Below are positions 31,131 through 39,036 of a DNA stretch of 64,000 bases, piece by piece (within the stretch, counting starts at the first letter, position 1; every line of letters starts with the position of its first letter). The stretch spans positions 124,001 through 188,000 of IMG/VR virus record IMGVR_UViG_3300030329_006583. The stretch is one strand, 5' to 3'. Origin of the DNA: a virus. The position numbers and the translations under genes were made by a program. Under the pieces are notes generated by a model that was given only the letters and a program-made list of their open reading frames with translations, was not told the DNA's origin and did no database searches.

Positions 31131-31383
31131 TCTTTTTCCTTTCCTCATAGGCATCCTTGGCCTGTCCGCCTAAGGCACCAATATCACCCAGCGCATCGAG
31201 AAGAGTTCTGTCTGCTCCCTTGCTACCGGTGATCGTACAAGGCCCTATTCCCATCACACGTGGAGCGTTAGGCATGTGACCGGTCTTCATATTCTCACGA
31301 ATCTCTTCGTCGGTGTCTCCATAAGGTGACCACCATCCACCGCCGGGTTGAAGAATCTTTCCGCATGGTCCCATTACACTCAT
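31117..31383 (-). CDS. Unknown Gly-rich small protein
   Basis: 88 residues from ATG 31383 (GGAGG upstream). MSVMGPCGKILQPGGGWWSPYG, MGIGPCTITGSKG, LGDIGALGGQAK, tail KKNESR from overlap. No family. Confidence 0.6.
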   Translation of the reverse strand: MSVMGPCGKILQPGGGWWSPYGDTDEEIRENMKTGHMPNAPRVMGIGPCTITGSKGADRTLLDALGDIGALGGQAKDAYEERKKNESR

Positions 31384-31574
31384 GATACTACCTCCACACA
31401 CTCTTTGCCTGCCCACCAAATTTGTTGGCCCTGCAGAATTCCTACAACATCACCACCAAGCACAAGGTCACAAACAATGCCAGGAGTGTACAGCTTATCT
31501 TCGGTCGTGTCAAATGCCGTAGGCACCCGGTTAAAATATCCAAATTTTATTTTTACCAAATCACCGACTTTCAT
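31380..31574 (-). CDS. Small SH3-like protein (GDLV type)
   Basis: 64 residues: MKVGDLVKIKFGYFNRVPTAF, TPGIVCDLVLGGDVVGIL, CVEVVS. Confidence 0.75.
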   Translation of the reverse strand: MKVGDLVKIKFGYFNRVPTAFDTTEDKLYTPGIVCDLVLGGDVVGILQGQQIWWAGKECVEVVS

Positions 31575-31761
31575 TGATCAGCTCCGATGTCCGCTTAAGC
31601 ATGTCAAGGCTTATGTGTGTGGGATTCTTAAAATCCACAACAGCAGGTGGGTTCCATCCATGGACCCACAGGACGGCGTAGCCGCCGAAGTCTTTTGAAA
31701 CCTCGATGACGTCTGCGAAACGACCGGTCGCAGGGAACCTCACCAAATCACCGACTTTCAT
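31561..31761 (-). CDS. Small SH3-like protein (GDLV type)
   Basis: 66 residues: MKVGDLVRFPATGRFADVIEV, YAVLWVHGWNP, SELINESR; both ends overlap neighbours by 14 bases. Confidence 0.76.
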   Translation of the reverse strand: MKVGDLVRFPATGRFADVIEVSKDFGGYAVLWVHGWNPPAVVDFKNPTHISLDMLKRTSELINESR

Positions 31762-31942
31762 TGATTACCTCCAGCGCTGTTCCTGCCAAGCGGATTGTTT
31801 CTCCATTACCGTACATTACGAGAGGATCCCCTTTGGTAGGGTTAAAGTTACCATGGAGATCAAACCCCACCAACGTGCCAGTCATACCTTTGTACCAGGC
31901 ATCTGATTCACAATTGCAAACAACCAAATCACCAACGTTCAT
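31748..31942 (-). CDS. Small SH3-like protein (GDLV type)
   Basis: 64 residues: MNVGDLVVCNCESDAWYKGMTGTLVGFD, LVMYGNGETIRLAGTALEVINESR. It is the best-preserved example of the full strand order. Confidence 0.77.
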   Translation of the reverse strand: MNVGDLVVCNCESDAWYKGMTGTLVGFDLHGNFNPTKGDPLVMYGNGETIRLAGTALEVINESR

Positions 31943-32145
31943 TTGACCACCTTAAGTGAACTCAAAGGCACATCATCCGAATAAGGTCCGCTCGGCATGC
32001 TCCAGATCACATTTGCCCAACCGTCATCACCTTGACGGCCATTCGGAGCCTGCAGGATCCTTGTCACAATTCCCGCCACGCAGTCAGCCGACTGCATATC
32101 AAAAGGATCGCTACTAACATATTCCACCAAATCACCGACTTTCAT
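31939..32145 (-). CDS. Small SH3-like protein (GDLV type)
   Basis: 68 residues: MKVGDLVEYVSSDPFD, VAGIVTRILQAPNG, WANVIWSMPSGPY, LSSLKVVK. The start overlaps the previous stop (TAATG). Confidence 0.76.
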   Translation of the reverse strand: MKVGDLVEYVSSDPFDMQSADCVAGIVTRILQAPNGRQGDDGWANVIWSMPSGPYSDDVPLSSLKVVK

Positions 32146-32321
32146 TATGCCACCTCCAACTCTGTTTCATCAAAAAAGAGACGCGCCCCTTTGGCATCAG
32201 TAACCCATACGTTCTCATGTGGATTGTTCGGGTCGTACTCCTCAAGGCGTTCAACGACAAAGATCTCGCCTTCGAACCAGTAGTTGATAACCTTCATTCC
32301 GACCTGAATCCATTCGTTCAA
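32145..32321 (-). CDS. Small SH3-like protein, TTG start
   Basis: 58 residues from TTG 32321 with AAGGAAGG upstream. NEWIQVGMKVINYWFEGEIFVVERLEE, ENVWVTDAKGARLFFDETELEVA. First gene after the promoter at 32359-32386; an atypical opening (VGMKVI). Confidence 0.65.
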   Translation of the reverse strand: MNEWIQVGMKVINYWFEGEIFVVERLEEYDPNNPHENVWVTDAKGARLFFDETELEVA

Positions 32322-32358
32322 TTTTTACCTTCCTTGGTTATTCCTTCCTTATGAGTAT

Positions 32359-32386
32359 ATTATACTACATAGTACATTAATTTGCA
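32359..32386 (-). promoter_or_regulatory. Promoter of the TGCAAA/TATAAT class
   Basis: CGTGCAAA, 16-base spacer, TATAAT (32364-32359). Confidence 0.78.
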
Positions 32387-32421
32387 CGTAAAGATGATAA
32401 ATTCTAGAACTATTTGCGGGA

Positions 32422-32643
32422 TCAGAGTATCAATTTACAATCATATTCCATCAGGGTTTTAATGTCACCATTCACTAACACTTCTATCACCTGGGTTTCA
32501 TCTGGATCCGAAGCCAAAGAATTGTTAACGCCCAGTGGGGGCCGGTGGTGCGGATTGTCGGCAGGTAAAATATTTAGCACGGTGCCGATATGATTGGGAT
32601 AAAACGTCCAATCATGCAAAATTACTAAATCACCGGGCTTCAT
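32422..32643 (-). CDS. Small SH3-like protein (GDLV type)
   Basis: 73 residues from ATG 32643: MKPGDLVILHDWTFYPNHIGTVLNIL, VIEVLVNGDIKTLMEYDCKLIL. 14-base overlap with its upstream neighbour. Confidence 0.74.
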   Translation of the reverse strand: MKPGDLVILHDWTFYPNHIGTVLNILPADNPHHRPPLGVNNSLASDPDETQVIEVLVNGDIKTLMEYDCKLIL

Positions 32644-32815
32644 CAATAACCTGCCATTGTGAATCTTGAGAACCAACGCCTGGACCTACAATCCACTCAA
32701 TACCATCTGCGGTGAGCACCTGAATAAACGGGGGTGATGTAGACGAGGGTGAATAATGGATTACAATACCAGCTTGTCCTGTTTCCCTGTTTATTACTAA
32801 ATCACCGATTTTCAT
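32630..32815 (-). CDS. Small SH3-like protein (GDLV type)
   Basis: 61 residues: MKIGDLVINRETGQAGIVIHYS, FIQVLTADGIEWIV, WQVIDEAR. Starts on the TAATG of the deaminase stop. Confidence 0.76.
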   Translation of the reverse strand: MKIGDLVINRETGQAGIVIHYSPSSTSPPFIQVLTADGIEWIVGPGVGSQDSQWQVIDEAR

Positions 32816-33177
32816 TATTCTTTCATTTCCAACTCTTCCCATTCACCGGCGTCATTAGTAAATCGTACTTTCCTGATCTGTGATTGTCTAATAAAATTTT
32901 GGCATTCACTACATGGCTTGGCCATGGTAAGCCCATCACCGGATTTTTTAAATCGCATAACTTCCAATTCATCACCCGGTTGTGCAAAACGCAACACATC
33001 CATTTCAGCATGCATATGAGAACCCCATGTGCCATCCGGGTACTGGCGTTTGTACTTGGGATGTGTCTTGCTTGAATTCACGCCAATGCGTACCACTCGT
33101 TTGTTGCGCCGCAATATTGCCGCCAGGTGATAAAGCCTTCCGTTGTTAAGAGCCCGTTCCCGGGCTTTGTAATACAC
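32815..33177 (-). CDS. Zinc deaminase of the cytidine/dCMP deaminase fold
   Basis: 120 residues from GTG 33177. SHMHAEMDVLRF gives the HAE motif (His ligand, Glu catalyst) and MAKPCSECQNFI the PCxxC zinc ligands. Length and layout fit CDA-fold deaminases; the substrate (dCMP, nucleic acid, other) cannot be told. GGAGG lies 12 bases from the GTG, so the exact start is uncertain. Confidence 0.8.
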   Translation of the reverse strand: MYYKARERALNNGRLYHLAAILRRNKRVVRIGVNSSKTHPKYKRQYPDGTWGSHMHAEMDVLRFAQPGDELEVMRFKKSGDGLTMAKPCSECQNFIRQSQIRKVRFTNDAGEWEELEMKE

Positions 33178-33199
33178 TGGACATTCTTTCCTCCAACAT

Positions 33200-33400
33200 T
33201 TAAATCCCGTTGATCAACTCTACGTTATCTTTGAGAAATGTGTAGACCTTATTTCCCCGAGATGGAAACATTACTTTTATCGCACCACGTGCCTCTTCAA
33301 TAACCAGCCCGGGTTCCCCTACAGGTTTGCCTATTTTTTTACCTCGCTCCATGCTAGCAAAGTTAATCCATTTAAGTTTTACCAAATCGCCGGCTTTCAT
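33200..33400 (-). CDS. Small SH3-like protein (GDLV type)
   Basis: 66 residues: MKAGDLVKLKWINFASM, GEPGLVIEEARGAIKVMFPSRG, VELINGI. First gene after the promoter at 33461-33488. Confidence 0.75.
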   Translation of the reverse strand: MKAGDLVKLKWINFASMERGKKIGKPVGEPGLVIEEARGAIKVMFPSRGNKVYTFLKDNVELINGI

Positions 33401-33460
33401 CAATAACCTCGTATTATAATACGGATGGTGCCTTTAAGGGTTAACCACCACCGTAATATT

Positions 33461-33488
33461 ATTATACACTTTTTGTATCATATTTACA
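33461..33488 (-). promoter_or_regulatory. Promoter, TGTAAA/TATAAT variant
   Basis: CGTGTAAA, 16-base spacer, TATAAT (33466-33461), placed between the virion-like genes and the GDLV run. Confidence 0.72.
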
Positions 33489-33522
33489 CGAAGAGATGAA
33501 TTAAGAGGTAAAATGGAGAATT

Positions 33523-33984
33523 TTAAGTGCGCTGGAGAACGATGGTAAAGATAACATCAACGCTATTACTACTATCACCACCACCGGTGGTTGTCATCCT
33601 AAGGCATGCGCCGGCAACAACATCAGCAGAAAGTGCACCGCTGTCAATTACTGTGGCCTCAGGAGATTCAGCCGTAAAGTTCATTGTTGTAATAACCGAA
33701 TACGCGCCGCCGGCGCCATCATTGGCCGATAACGCTAGGGTAGGTGTTCCATCAGCTGTAACCATTGCCTTGGCATTACATGCATACCACCTCACAATGG
33801 TGCCGGCATGAGGTGCCACGGTAAATGTACCGGTGCTATCTGCAGTAATGTCACCTAAACGTTGGGTTATAACCGTGTAATCCAAGGTGGCAGCACTAGC
33901 TTCACATTGAACGTCGTTTCTATAGAAGCCACTTCCTTTGGAAACCACAATCCCTTTATCATCTCTTATATCAACTTTTGGCAT
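33523..33984 (-). CDS. Virion-like protein A of three paralogues
   Basis: 153 residues. MPKVDIRDDKGIVVSKGSGFYRNDV, then a Ser/Thr/Ala/Gly-rich beta-sheet protein (DSTGTFTVAPHAGTIVRWYACNAKAMV). The opening MP-x(5)-D-K-G-x-V-x-x-G-x-G is shared with the next two genes, and the composition is that of decoration or fibre proteins. Confidence 0.7.
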   Translation of the reverse strand: MPKVDIRDDKGIVVSKGSGFYRNDVQCEASAATLDYTVITQRLGDITADSTGTFTVAPHAGTIVRWYACNAKAMVTADGTPTLALSANDGAGGAYSVITTMNFTAESPEATVIDSGALSADVVAGACLRMTTTGGGDSSNSVDVIFTIVLQRT

Positions 33985-33998
33985 ACGTCACCTTTATT

Positions 33999-34430
33999 TT
34001 ACGTCCTTTTTGCTGTCACTATAAAAAAACCTGTAACAGCGTTAGAGGCAGGCGTGCTTAACGTTAAAACCAGTTTTGTTCCTGCAGTAAACGTCTTGGT
34101 ACCGGAGGCCAAACTCAAGGCATCAGTCTCAGCATTGCCAGTACCGTCTGCTATGTTAAAAACACCGGCAGCACCTGAACCTCCAGTCACAGCAAGAGCC
34201 ACAACGGTAGCACCGCCGGGATCTGCGGTGACCATTGCATATCCCCCGGTAATTTCTCCATCAAACGGAAAAGTGCAAAAACCCCCACCACCTGCCATGT
34301 TTTGAATAAATGAGCCGACAGACATTTCATTCCATTCCGCTGCGGTAGAAGCTATGGATACACCGTTTCTTTGAAGTCCCGTCCCCGGAGTAACAACAAC
34401 ACCTTTATTATCGTCTAAATTTGTTGGCAT
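33999..34430 (-). CDS. Virion-like protein B of three paralogues
   Basis: 143 residues. MPTNLDDNKGVVVTPGTGLQRNGVSIAS, then a Gly/Ala/Thr-rich beta body ending LSTPASNAVTGFFIVTAKRT, parallel to A's VDVIFTIVLQRT. Probably exposed on the particle. Confidence 0.7.
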   Translation of the reverse strand: MPTNLDDNKGVVVTPGTGLQRNGVSIASTAAEWNEMSVGSFIQNMAGGGGFCTFPFDGEITGGYAMVTADPGGATVVALAVTGGSGAAGVFNIADGTGNAETDALSLASGTKTFTAGTKLVLTLSTPASNAVTGFFIVTAKRT

Positions 34431-34442
34431 CTTGTTTCTCCT

Positions 34443-34859
34443 TTAAGCGGTGGGGGTTAATTCAGGTAAAACAGTAAGGATCACATTATTGCCAGCCGAT
34501 GTAATTTTTACCCCAATCGAATCACCGGCTGCAAAGGTGGTACCACTAGTGATATTACCCGAATCATCTGTTACAGCCGACGTGGTTAAGGTATGACTAG
34601 TAGTACTACCATTTTTCAGAATTGTAATTTCCCCGGTACCGGGGGCAGTTGAGGCAGTGGTTCTGATACGGGTAAGACGACAAGCCACGGGCACTGCGGC
34701 ATGGGCAGTATCATTTGTGGCGCTAAAGCTGAGAAGCATCAGGTTTGGTACCATCACGCCCCATGTATTACCTGCACCTATCACCTCGGTTCCATCTATA
34801 AAAAAACCTGAACCTGGCGTCTGTACTGGACCTTTTTTTTCAATATTCGTTTTAGGCAT
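34443..34859 (-). CDS. Virion-like protein C of three paralogues
   Basis: 138 residues. MPKTNIEKKGPVQTPGSGFFIDGTEV, LTRIRTTASTAPGTGEITILKNGSTTS, ending NNVILTVLPELTPTA. It is first in transcription order of the three; the gaps between them are 12-15 bases. Confidence 0.7.
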   Translation of the reverse strand: MPKTNIEKKGPVQTPGSGFFIDGTEVIGAGNTWGVMVPNLMLLSFSATNDTAHAAVPVACRLTRIRTTASTAPGTGEITILKNGSTTSHTLTTSAVTDDSGNITSGTTFAAGDSIGVKITSAGNNVILTVLPELTPTA

Positions 34860-34930
34860 GCCGACATTTCCTTACAGCATTTAAAATAATACTGTTTTTA
34901 AATATGGTAAATGGTTTAAAATTTATAAAT

Positions 34931-35155
34931 TTATTGAATTAAATGCACACTTTGTATACAAAATTTTTTTGTTTCCCCGGTAGCCAAGGCAACCACAATG
35001 TCATCCCCCAAATTGATATCTCCAATCCCTTCAAAATATAAGGGTTGAGTCTCAAGGATATCCACAACAATACCCATACCGTGTTCCCGGAAGTTCTGGG
35101 GTGGGGTATGACAACCCAGCACCTCAATTACTTTTACGAGATTTCCTATGTGCAC
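34931..35155 (-). CDS. Small SH3-like protein (GNLV type), GTG start
   Basis: 74 residues from GTG 35155 (GGGAGG 6 bases upstream): HIGNLVKVIEVLGCHT, GMGIVVDILET, DIVVALATGETKKFCI, VHLIQ. Confidence 0.72.
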   Translation of the reverse strand: MHIGNLVKVIEVLGCHTPPQNFREHGMGIVVDILETQPLYFEGIGDINLGDDIVVALATGETKKFCIQSVHLIQ

Positions 35156-35300
35156 TAACAACCTCCCAGTCTCTCTTTGATTGTACTAGTTCTTCCCAAC
35201 TGGGCATTATTCTGACATGAATGCGACCATTCTTTCGAACCCTTGTCACAATTCCTAACATCCCATCACCGGTGCGCCTGACTAAATCATGAATTTTCAT
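35124..35300 (-). CDS. Small SH3-like protein (HDLV type)
   Basis: 58 residues: MKIHDLVRRTGDGMLGIVTRVRKNGRIHVRIM, WEVVSAHRKSRKSN. Overlaps the next gene by 32 bases and the previous by 14. Confidence 0.68.
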   Translation of the reverse strand: MKIHDLVRRTGDGMLGIVTRVRKNGRIHVRIMPSWEELVQSKRDWEVVSAHRKSRKSN

Positions 35301-35514
35301 GGATTGCCTTTACTCGTCGCGAAAGGATCCACCCAATTTCCCCCGATTGCCACAACACTTGTATGGTTGGATCTCCGGCACGGAGGGGGGTTGTTGAGGC
35401 ATTAAGCAGGGTCCTGGGATGATATACATCAAAATCAATGATAGTACCAATTTGACGAGTGTCTCCTGGCATGCCATCCTTATCACTAAATGTTATAACA
35501 TCCCCAATATTCAT
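35287..35514 (-). CDS. Small SH3-like protein (GDVI type)
   Basis: 75 residues: MNIGDVITFSDKDG, IGTIIDFDVYHP, IQVLWQSGEIGWIL, VKAIHENS. Confidence 0.75.
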   Translation of the reverse strand: MNIGDVITFSDKDGMPGDTRQIGTIIDFDVYHPRTLLNASTTPLRAGDPTIQVLWQSGEIGWILSRRVKAIHENS

Positions 35515-35672
35515 TTTGGGACACTCATGAGCATCATTGGTGAATGATACGTTAGCCGCTCGGAACCCTCAAATTTGACAAGCACGGTACCCAAGTGTTG
35601 TTGGAAAGATATGATTTTTCCAACGCCCAAGTTAGCCTTACTTTTGTGCTTAACACTATCCCCGACTTTCAT
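35511..35672 (-). CDS. Small SH3-like protein, 53 residues
   Basis: MKVGDSVKHKSKANLGVGKIISFQQHLGTVLVKFEGSERLTY. Compact, with all strands in 53 residues; ATGA overlap with the next gene. Confidence 0.72.
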   Translation of the reverse strand: MKVGDSVKHKSKANLGVGKIISFQQHLGTVLVKFEGSERLTYHSPMMLMSVPK

Positions 35673-35838
35673 ATGTCACCTCCAGATCTTTCCTTTCACT
35701 AAGGTCTATGCTACCATCCTCATAGAGAATTTCAAAATAAGTGCGGCTTGATCGATAAGGCGACTCACTGATTATGATGTCTACAACGATCCCGCTCTGT
35801 CCAACGCCATAATCGTGTACCAAATCACCGACTTTCAT
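35656..35838 (-). CDS. Small SH3-like protein (GDLV type)
   Basis: 60 residues from ATG 35838: MKVGDLVHDYGVGQSGIVVDIIISE, FEILYEDGSIDLSERKDLEVTYESRG. Confidence 0.76.
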   Translation of the reverse strand: MKVGDLVHDYGVGQSGIVVDIIISESPYRSSRTYFEILYEDGSIDLSERKDLEVTYESRG

Positions 35839-36047
35839 TAACGCTTCTCCTTTGCGCATCGCAAGTCTCTTCGTCGATGAAGACGTGCATGAACAGGATC
35901 ACCCACCCAATGTACACGGATGTTCCCGGTCCGGTGAAACACATCCAAAACTAATCCCATTCGGTTGAGGACTTCGCTGCGATAATTGCTCGTCCATTTT
36001 TGCTTACGGGCGTACGCCGAATATTCTACCAGGTCACCGACTTTCAT
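35838..36047 (-). CDS. Small SH3-like protein (GDLV type)
   Basis: 69 residues: MKVGDLVEYSAYARKQKW, MGLVLDVFHRTGNIRVHWVGDP, LRCAKEKR. Basic variant. Confidence 0.75.
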   Translation of the reverse strand: MKVGDLVEYSAYARKQKWTSNYRSEVLNRMGLVLDVFHRTGNIRVHWVGDPVHARLHRRRDLRCAKEKR

Positions 36048-36307
36048 TAGACTTTCCTCGTTTCAATCCAACGCCCATCCTCGCCCACCAATGTTTCCAC
36101 TGTCACGGTTTCGGTATGAATTTCAATTATCTCAAATGCGTCCCTAGGGATGAGTGTATATCCACCATGTCCCCAGCATACGTGAAGCCCTTTCTCAGTG
36201 AGCTTGTCGTGTTGCCCGACACGGATCTCGTGTCCTTTGGGATACATCAAACCGACCCCGGGAGTTTCCACTTCAACACGACGTTTGGCTCTAAGAATTG
36301 TTTTCAC
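36047..36307 (-). CDS. Small unknown protein, possibly SH3-like
   Basis: 86 residues: RVEVETPGVGLMYPKGHEIRVGQHDK, LHVCWGHGGYTLI, C-terminal ETLVGEDGRWIETRKV. The strand order is similar to the family but lacks the GDLV start. Confidence 0.6.
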   Translation of the reverse strand: MKTILRAKRRVEVETPGVGLMYPKGHEIRVGQHDKLTEKGLHVCWGHGGYTLIPRDAFEIIEIHTETVTVETLVGEDGRWIETRKV

Positions 36308-36497
36308 TCATCACCTCTTCCACCGATTCATAGATCTTGAATTCGACCTCTTGCGTTTCCCCGGGTGCTCCGCAAAAGCCCCATGGCTGTTGAGCCATAT
36401 GTCGCGCAGCCTCTTCAGTGGCAACAAAACGGACCATGAATCGTCCCCCGCGCTCATCTTGATGGTGCATCACTTTCCAAACTTTCATTGTTTTCAT
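36291..36497 (-). CDS. Small unknown protein
   Basis: 68 residues: MKTMKVWKVMHHQDERGGRFMVRFVATEEAARHMAQQ, an alpha/beta layout, acidic tail. 17-base overlap with the next gene. Confidence 0.6.
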   Translation of the reverse strand: MKTMKVWKVMHHQDERGGRFMVRFVATEEAARHMAQQPWGFCGAPGETQEVEFKIYESVEEVMSENNS

Positions 36498-36500
36498 TGT

Positions 36501-36731
36501 TTACCTCCACAGGGTGACGAGCATTCCAAACTCTCGATCAAAGGTATGAAGCAGTCCTTCATAATCAGTAAGCATCATTTCATCAACAATACATTCCCGC
36601 CGGCGCTTGGGATATCCCAATTGCTTGGAAAGGTTCATTGCCAACGCGATCAAATAGTGCGCATTTCCTTCCGGACCGGTGAGATCAATTTCAATGGGAG
36701 TGGCTGGTCGATTTTTCTTTGACTTAATCAT
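36501..36731 (-). CDS. Conserved small phage protein (IDLTGPxGNA type)
   Basis: 76 residues: PIEIDLTGPEGNAHYLIALAMNLSKQLG, then IVDEMMLTDYEGLLHTFDREFGMLVTL. This combination is familiar from many large phages; its role is unknown. Confidence 0.68.
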   Translation of the reverse strand: MIKSKKNRPATPIEIDLTGPEGNAHYLIALAMNLSKQLGYPKRRRECIVDEMMLTDYEGLLHTFDREFGMLVTLWR

Positions 36732-36931
36732 GATTTAATTACCTCCAATTCACCAGAAATATGCACCTCAGGATATTCTCCATCGGGCCACAGCACCTGC
36801 ACCCAGGGTATGCCGAGCTCCCCTCCCCCCGTGGACACAATCAAACCTACCATTCCCTTGAAATAGCTGGTTTGTTTATTTAAGTGCTTTACCATGTCAC
36901 CGATTCTTAAGTCATAATCATTGACTCTCAT
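36728..36931 (-). CDS. Small SH3-like protein (GDMV type)
   Basis: 67 residues: DYDLRIGDMVKHLNKQTSYFKGMVGLIVSTG, VQVLWPDGEYPEV, LEVIKS; ATGA and TAATG overlaps on both sides. Confidence 0.74.
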   Translation of the reverse strand: MRVNDYDLRIGDMVKHLNKQTSYFKGMVGLIVSTGGGELGIPWVQVLWPDGEYPEVHISGELEVIKS

Positions 36932-37194
36932 TATGCCACCCCCTCGAGGTGTTGGGCCAGAATCCCAGCCAATTGGTCGGCGTGGTCCATGGCGATCTCT
37001 CGGGCTTCCTCAATTTCAGCAGGGTTCAGGGCGTTGAACCCGGCGTTGGTGCAGACGGCAATGTGAGCCAATTGATTGCCTCGCAGTTCGTGTTGTTTCT
37101 GGAATTTATCTTCGCGCCAGAGCTGGGCAATTGCTGAAATTGCCATTCCGTCATCGGCGAGAGAGTTAACAATATCTTGAGTCGTGAAAGTCAT
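36931..37194 (-). CDS. Small helical unknown protein
   Basis: 87 residues: TTQDIVNSLADDGMAISAIAQLW, a helical Ala/Glu-rich C-terminus. First gene after the promoter at 37250-37277 with a CGACCAAGGAG leader. Confidence 0.65.
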   Translation of the reverse strand: MTFTTQDIVNSLADDGMAISAIAQLWREDKFQKQHELRGNQLAHIAVCTNAGFNALNPAEIEEAREIAMDHADQLAGILAQHLEGVA

Positions 37195-37249
37195 CTTGTT
37201 CTCCTTGGTCGAGGAGGAAAGGTCCTTTCCTTTCCTCCCTTATATAAGG

Positions 37250-37277
37250 ATTATACCACAGGTGGAAGTGATTTGCA
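37250..37277 (-). promoter_or_regulatory. Promoter of the TGCAAA/TATAAT class
   Basis: CGTGCAAA, 16-base spacer, TATAAT (37255-37250). The leader is almost identical to that at 29651-29697. Confidence 0.8.
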
Positions 37278-37294
37278 CGCATTGAATGAAATAT

Positions 37295-37531
37295 TTATGC
37301 CACAATCTGGAAAGTTGTGGCGGCATGATTACCGCAACGAACTGTATCCCCATCAACCGACAACAATACATCTACGTAATCAAACAAAGGTGGGTTATTG
37401 AGCGTATCAGGACGCACCCCCAATACAATTCCCATATGGCCAGGCCCAATTGGTTTCCAGCCGCGGCTTTCATTAACTACATCGTTGGTACGTACCCAGC
37501 TTACATTCCGCACCATATCACCGACTTTCAT
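37295..37531 (-). CDS. SH3-like protein (GDMV type)
   Basis: 78 residues: MKVGDMVRNVSWVRTND, GHMGIVLGVRPD, VDVLLSVDGDTVRCG. Confidence 0.75.
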   Translation of the reverse strand: MKVGDMVRNVSWVRTNDVVNESRGWKPIGPGHMGIVLGVRPDTLNNPPLFDYVDVLLSVDGDTVRCGNHAATTFQIVA

Positions 37532-37739
37532 TTAGCACCTCAAATTCTTCTACACGTTCCCACACACCGTATCCTCCCATCACCCCGGGAGAAATTTCTT
37601 TATCGGGAAAATTCTCGTCTTCCTCTGCCAACATCAACCACTTACCTTCTTCGTCTTCGGTGATAGCTGCCACCTGATAAACAAAATGGGCCTCTCCTGG
37701 AATGGCTCGAATATATTTAACCAAGCTACCGATCTGCAC
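37518..37739 (-). CDS. SH3-like protein (GSLV type)
   Basis: 73 residues: MQIGSLVKYIRAIPGEAHFVYQVAAITED, WLMLAEEDENFPDKE, FEVLNESR. Driven by the promoter at 37780-37807. Confidence 0.74.
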   Translation of the reverse strand: MQIGSLVKYIRAIPGEAHFVYQVAAITEDEEGKWLMLAEEDENFPDKEISPGVMGGYGVWERVEEFEVLNESR

Positions 37740-37779
37740 TGATTACCTCCGTTTTAAGATCGTTCCTTCTTATGACTCT

Positions 37780-37807
37780 ATTATAACACATATTTAGTAA
37801 GTTTGCA
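37780..37807 (-). promoter_or_regulatory. Promoter of the TGCAAA/TATAAT class
   Basis: CATGCAAA, 16-base spacer, TATAAT-type -10 (37785-37780). The -35 lies inside the last codons of the glutamine synthetase gene. Confidence 0.75.
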
Positions 37808-38834
37808 TGCATCCCGTGGCAGGTTTTGTGTTATTAATTTTCACAGAAACAACAGCCTCCCCCAATAATTTGCTCACCTTATAAGGATCACAATTAGCTG
37901 CAGGTCGCCGATCTTCTAAATAACCGCACCAATTATCTTTTGGTGTTTGGCTTGGGACTCGAATTGAGGCCCCGCGATCAGCAATCCCCCAACTAAAAGT
38001 TTCGATGTGTTGTGTTTCATGAAGGCCGGTAAGCCTTTGGTGGTTGTTTTCTCCGTATTCATTAATGTGCAGGGTGTGCCGATTTTTAAGTGATTCCAAT
38101 ATGTCTTCATAATATTTTTTATCACCCGCATGTCTCATCATATGATTACTGAAATTGGTATGACAACCCGAACCATTCCAGTCCCCTGTAACCGGTTTAG
38201 GACTAATATCAATGTCATACCCATATACTTCTGCCAATTTATACAATACGTATCGACTTACCCATAGATCATCACAGGCCTTAAGTGTATCGGTGGAAAA
38301 ACACTGGAATTCCCATTGGCCAACTGCAACTTCAGCATTAATGCCGGTAATAGAAATTCCCATCTCCAAACACTTTTTCAAGTGCGTTTCGACCAACTCT
38401 CTTCCCTTGACCTGGTTTCCTCCCACGCCACAATAATAGAGGCCTTGGGGATCTGGAAACCCTCCGCGAGGAAAGCCCAGTGGGTGGCCTTCATTTGTGA
38501 TAAAATATTCTTGTTCAAACCCCCACCAAAACTGATTGCTTTTAAATTCATCAGAATATTTTCGTAAATTGGCTCGTTCATTTGTGGGGTGAGGTGTCTC
38601 ATCACAATTTAAAACTTCACACAAAATGATATAATGATTGACATCATAACTATAGTGCCTTACCGGTTTGAGCAGGCATTCGGATTCATCGCCGGTAGCC
38701 TGTCCCGTCGAACTTCCATCGAAATTCCATAAGGGGGCATGGCCATCCCAATTGGAAACCACCTTTATCTTGCTTCGTAAATGCGGGGTGGCATATCCAT
38801 CCAACCATACGTATTCTAGAATTGTATTTTTCAT
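37794..38834 (-). CDS. Glutamine synthetase, type II (eukaryotic-like)
   Basis: 346 residues, the usual length of GSII. N-terminal beta-grasp part with WLDGYATPHLRSKIK and FDGSSTGQA; catalytic part with GFEQEYFI, GFPDPQGLYYCGVGG, NAEVAVGQWEFQ, PVTGDWNGSGCHTNFS, LTGLHETQHIE, DRGASIRVP and YLEDRRPAANCDPY, so metal, ammonium and ATP sites look complete. It would make glutamine from glutamate and ammonia in the infected cell, supporting nucleotide synthesis. Placed beside other small-molecule enzymes. GSII on a phage-like contig is unusual; it may have been acquired from a bacterial host. Confidence 0.95.
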   Translation of the reverse strand: MKNTILEYVWLDGYATPHLRSKIKVVSNWDGHAPLWNFDGSSTGQATGDESECLLKPVRHYSYDVNHYIILCEVLNCDETPHPTNERANLRKYSDEFKSNQFWWGFEQEYFITNEGHPLGFPRGGFPDPQGLYYCGVGGNQVKGRELVETHLKKCLEMGISITGINAEVAVGQWEFQCFSTDTLKACDDLWVSRYVLYKLAEVYGYDIDISPKPVTGDWNGSGCHTNFSNHMMRHAGDKKYYEDILESLKNRHTLHINEYGENNHQRLTGLHETQHIETFSWGIADRGASIRVPSQTPKDNWCGYLEDRRPAANCDPYKVSKLLGEAVVSVKINNTKPATGCMQTY

Positions 38835-38867
38835 ATTTAAATTTCCTTCATCCGCGTTAAGTATTAA

Positions 38868-39017
38868 TTAATCAAAATTTGATGACTCTTTCAAAAAAGC
38901 CACAAGGGCAATGATCAATTCCTTTCTTTCTTTGTCTTCACGTTCACTAGTGCGTAGGTTAACATCGTTAGGGGATGTAATCCGGACCGGCTCAGGGCTT
39001 TTGGTTTTAAGCTTCAC
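38868..39017 (-). CDS. 49-residue protein, GTG start
   Basis: GTG 39017 with AGGTAATTA upstream. Basic/Thr-rich N-terminus (MKLKTKSPEPVRITSPND), helical C-terminus (ELIIALVAFLKES). Unknown. Confidence 0.5.
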   Translation of the reverse strand: MKLKTKSPEPVRITSPNDVNLRTSEREDKERKELIIALVAFLKESSNFD

Positions 39018-39036
39018 TAATTACCTGTCGTTTTCA

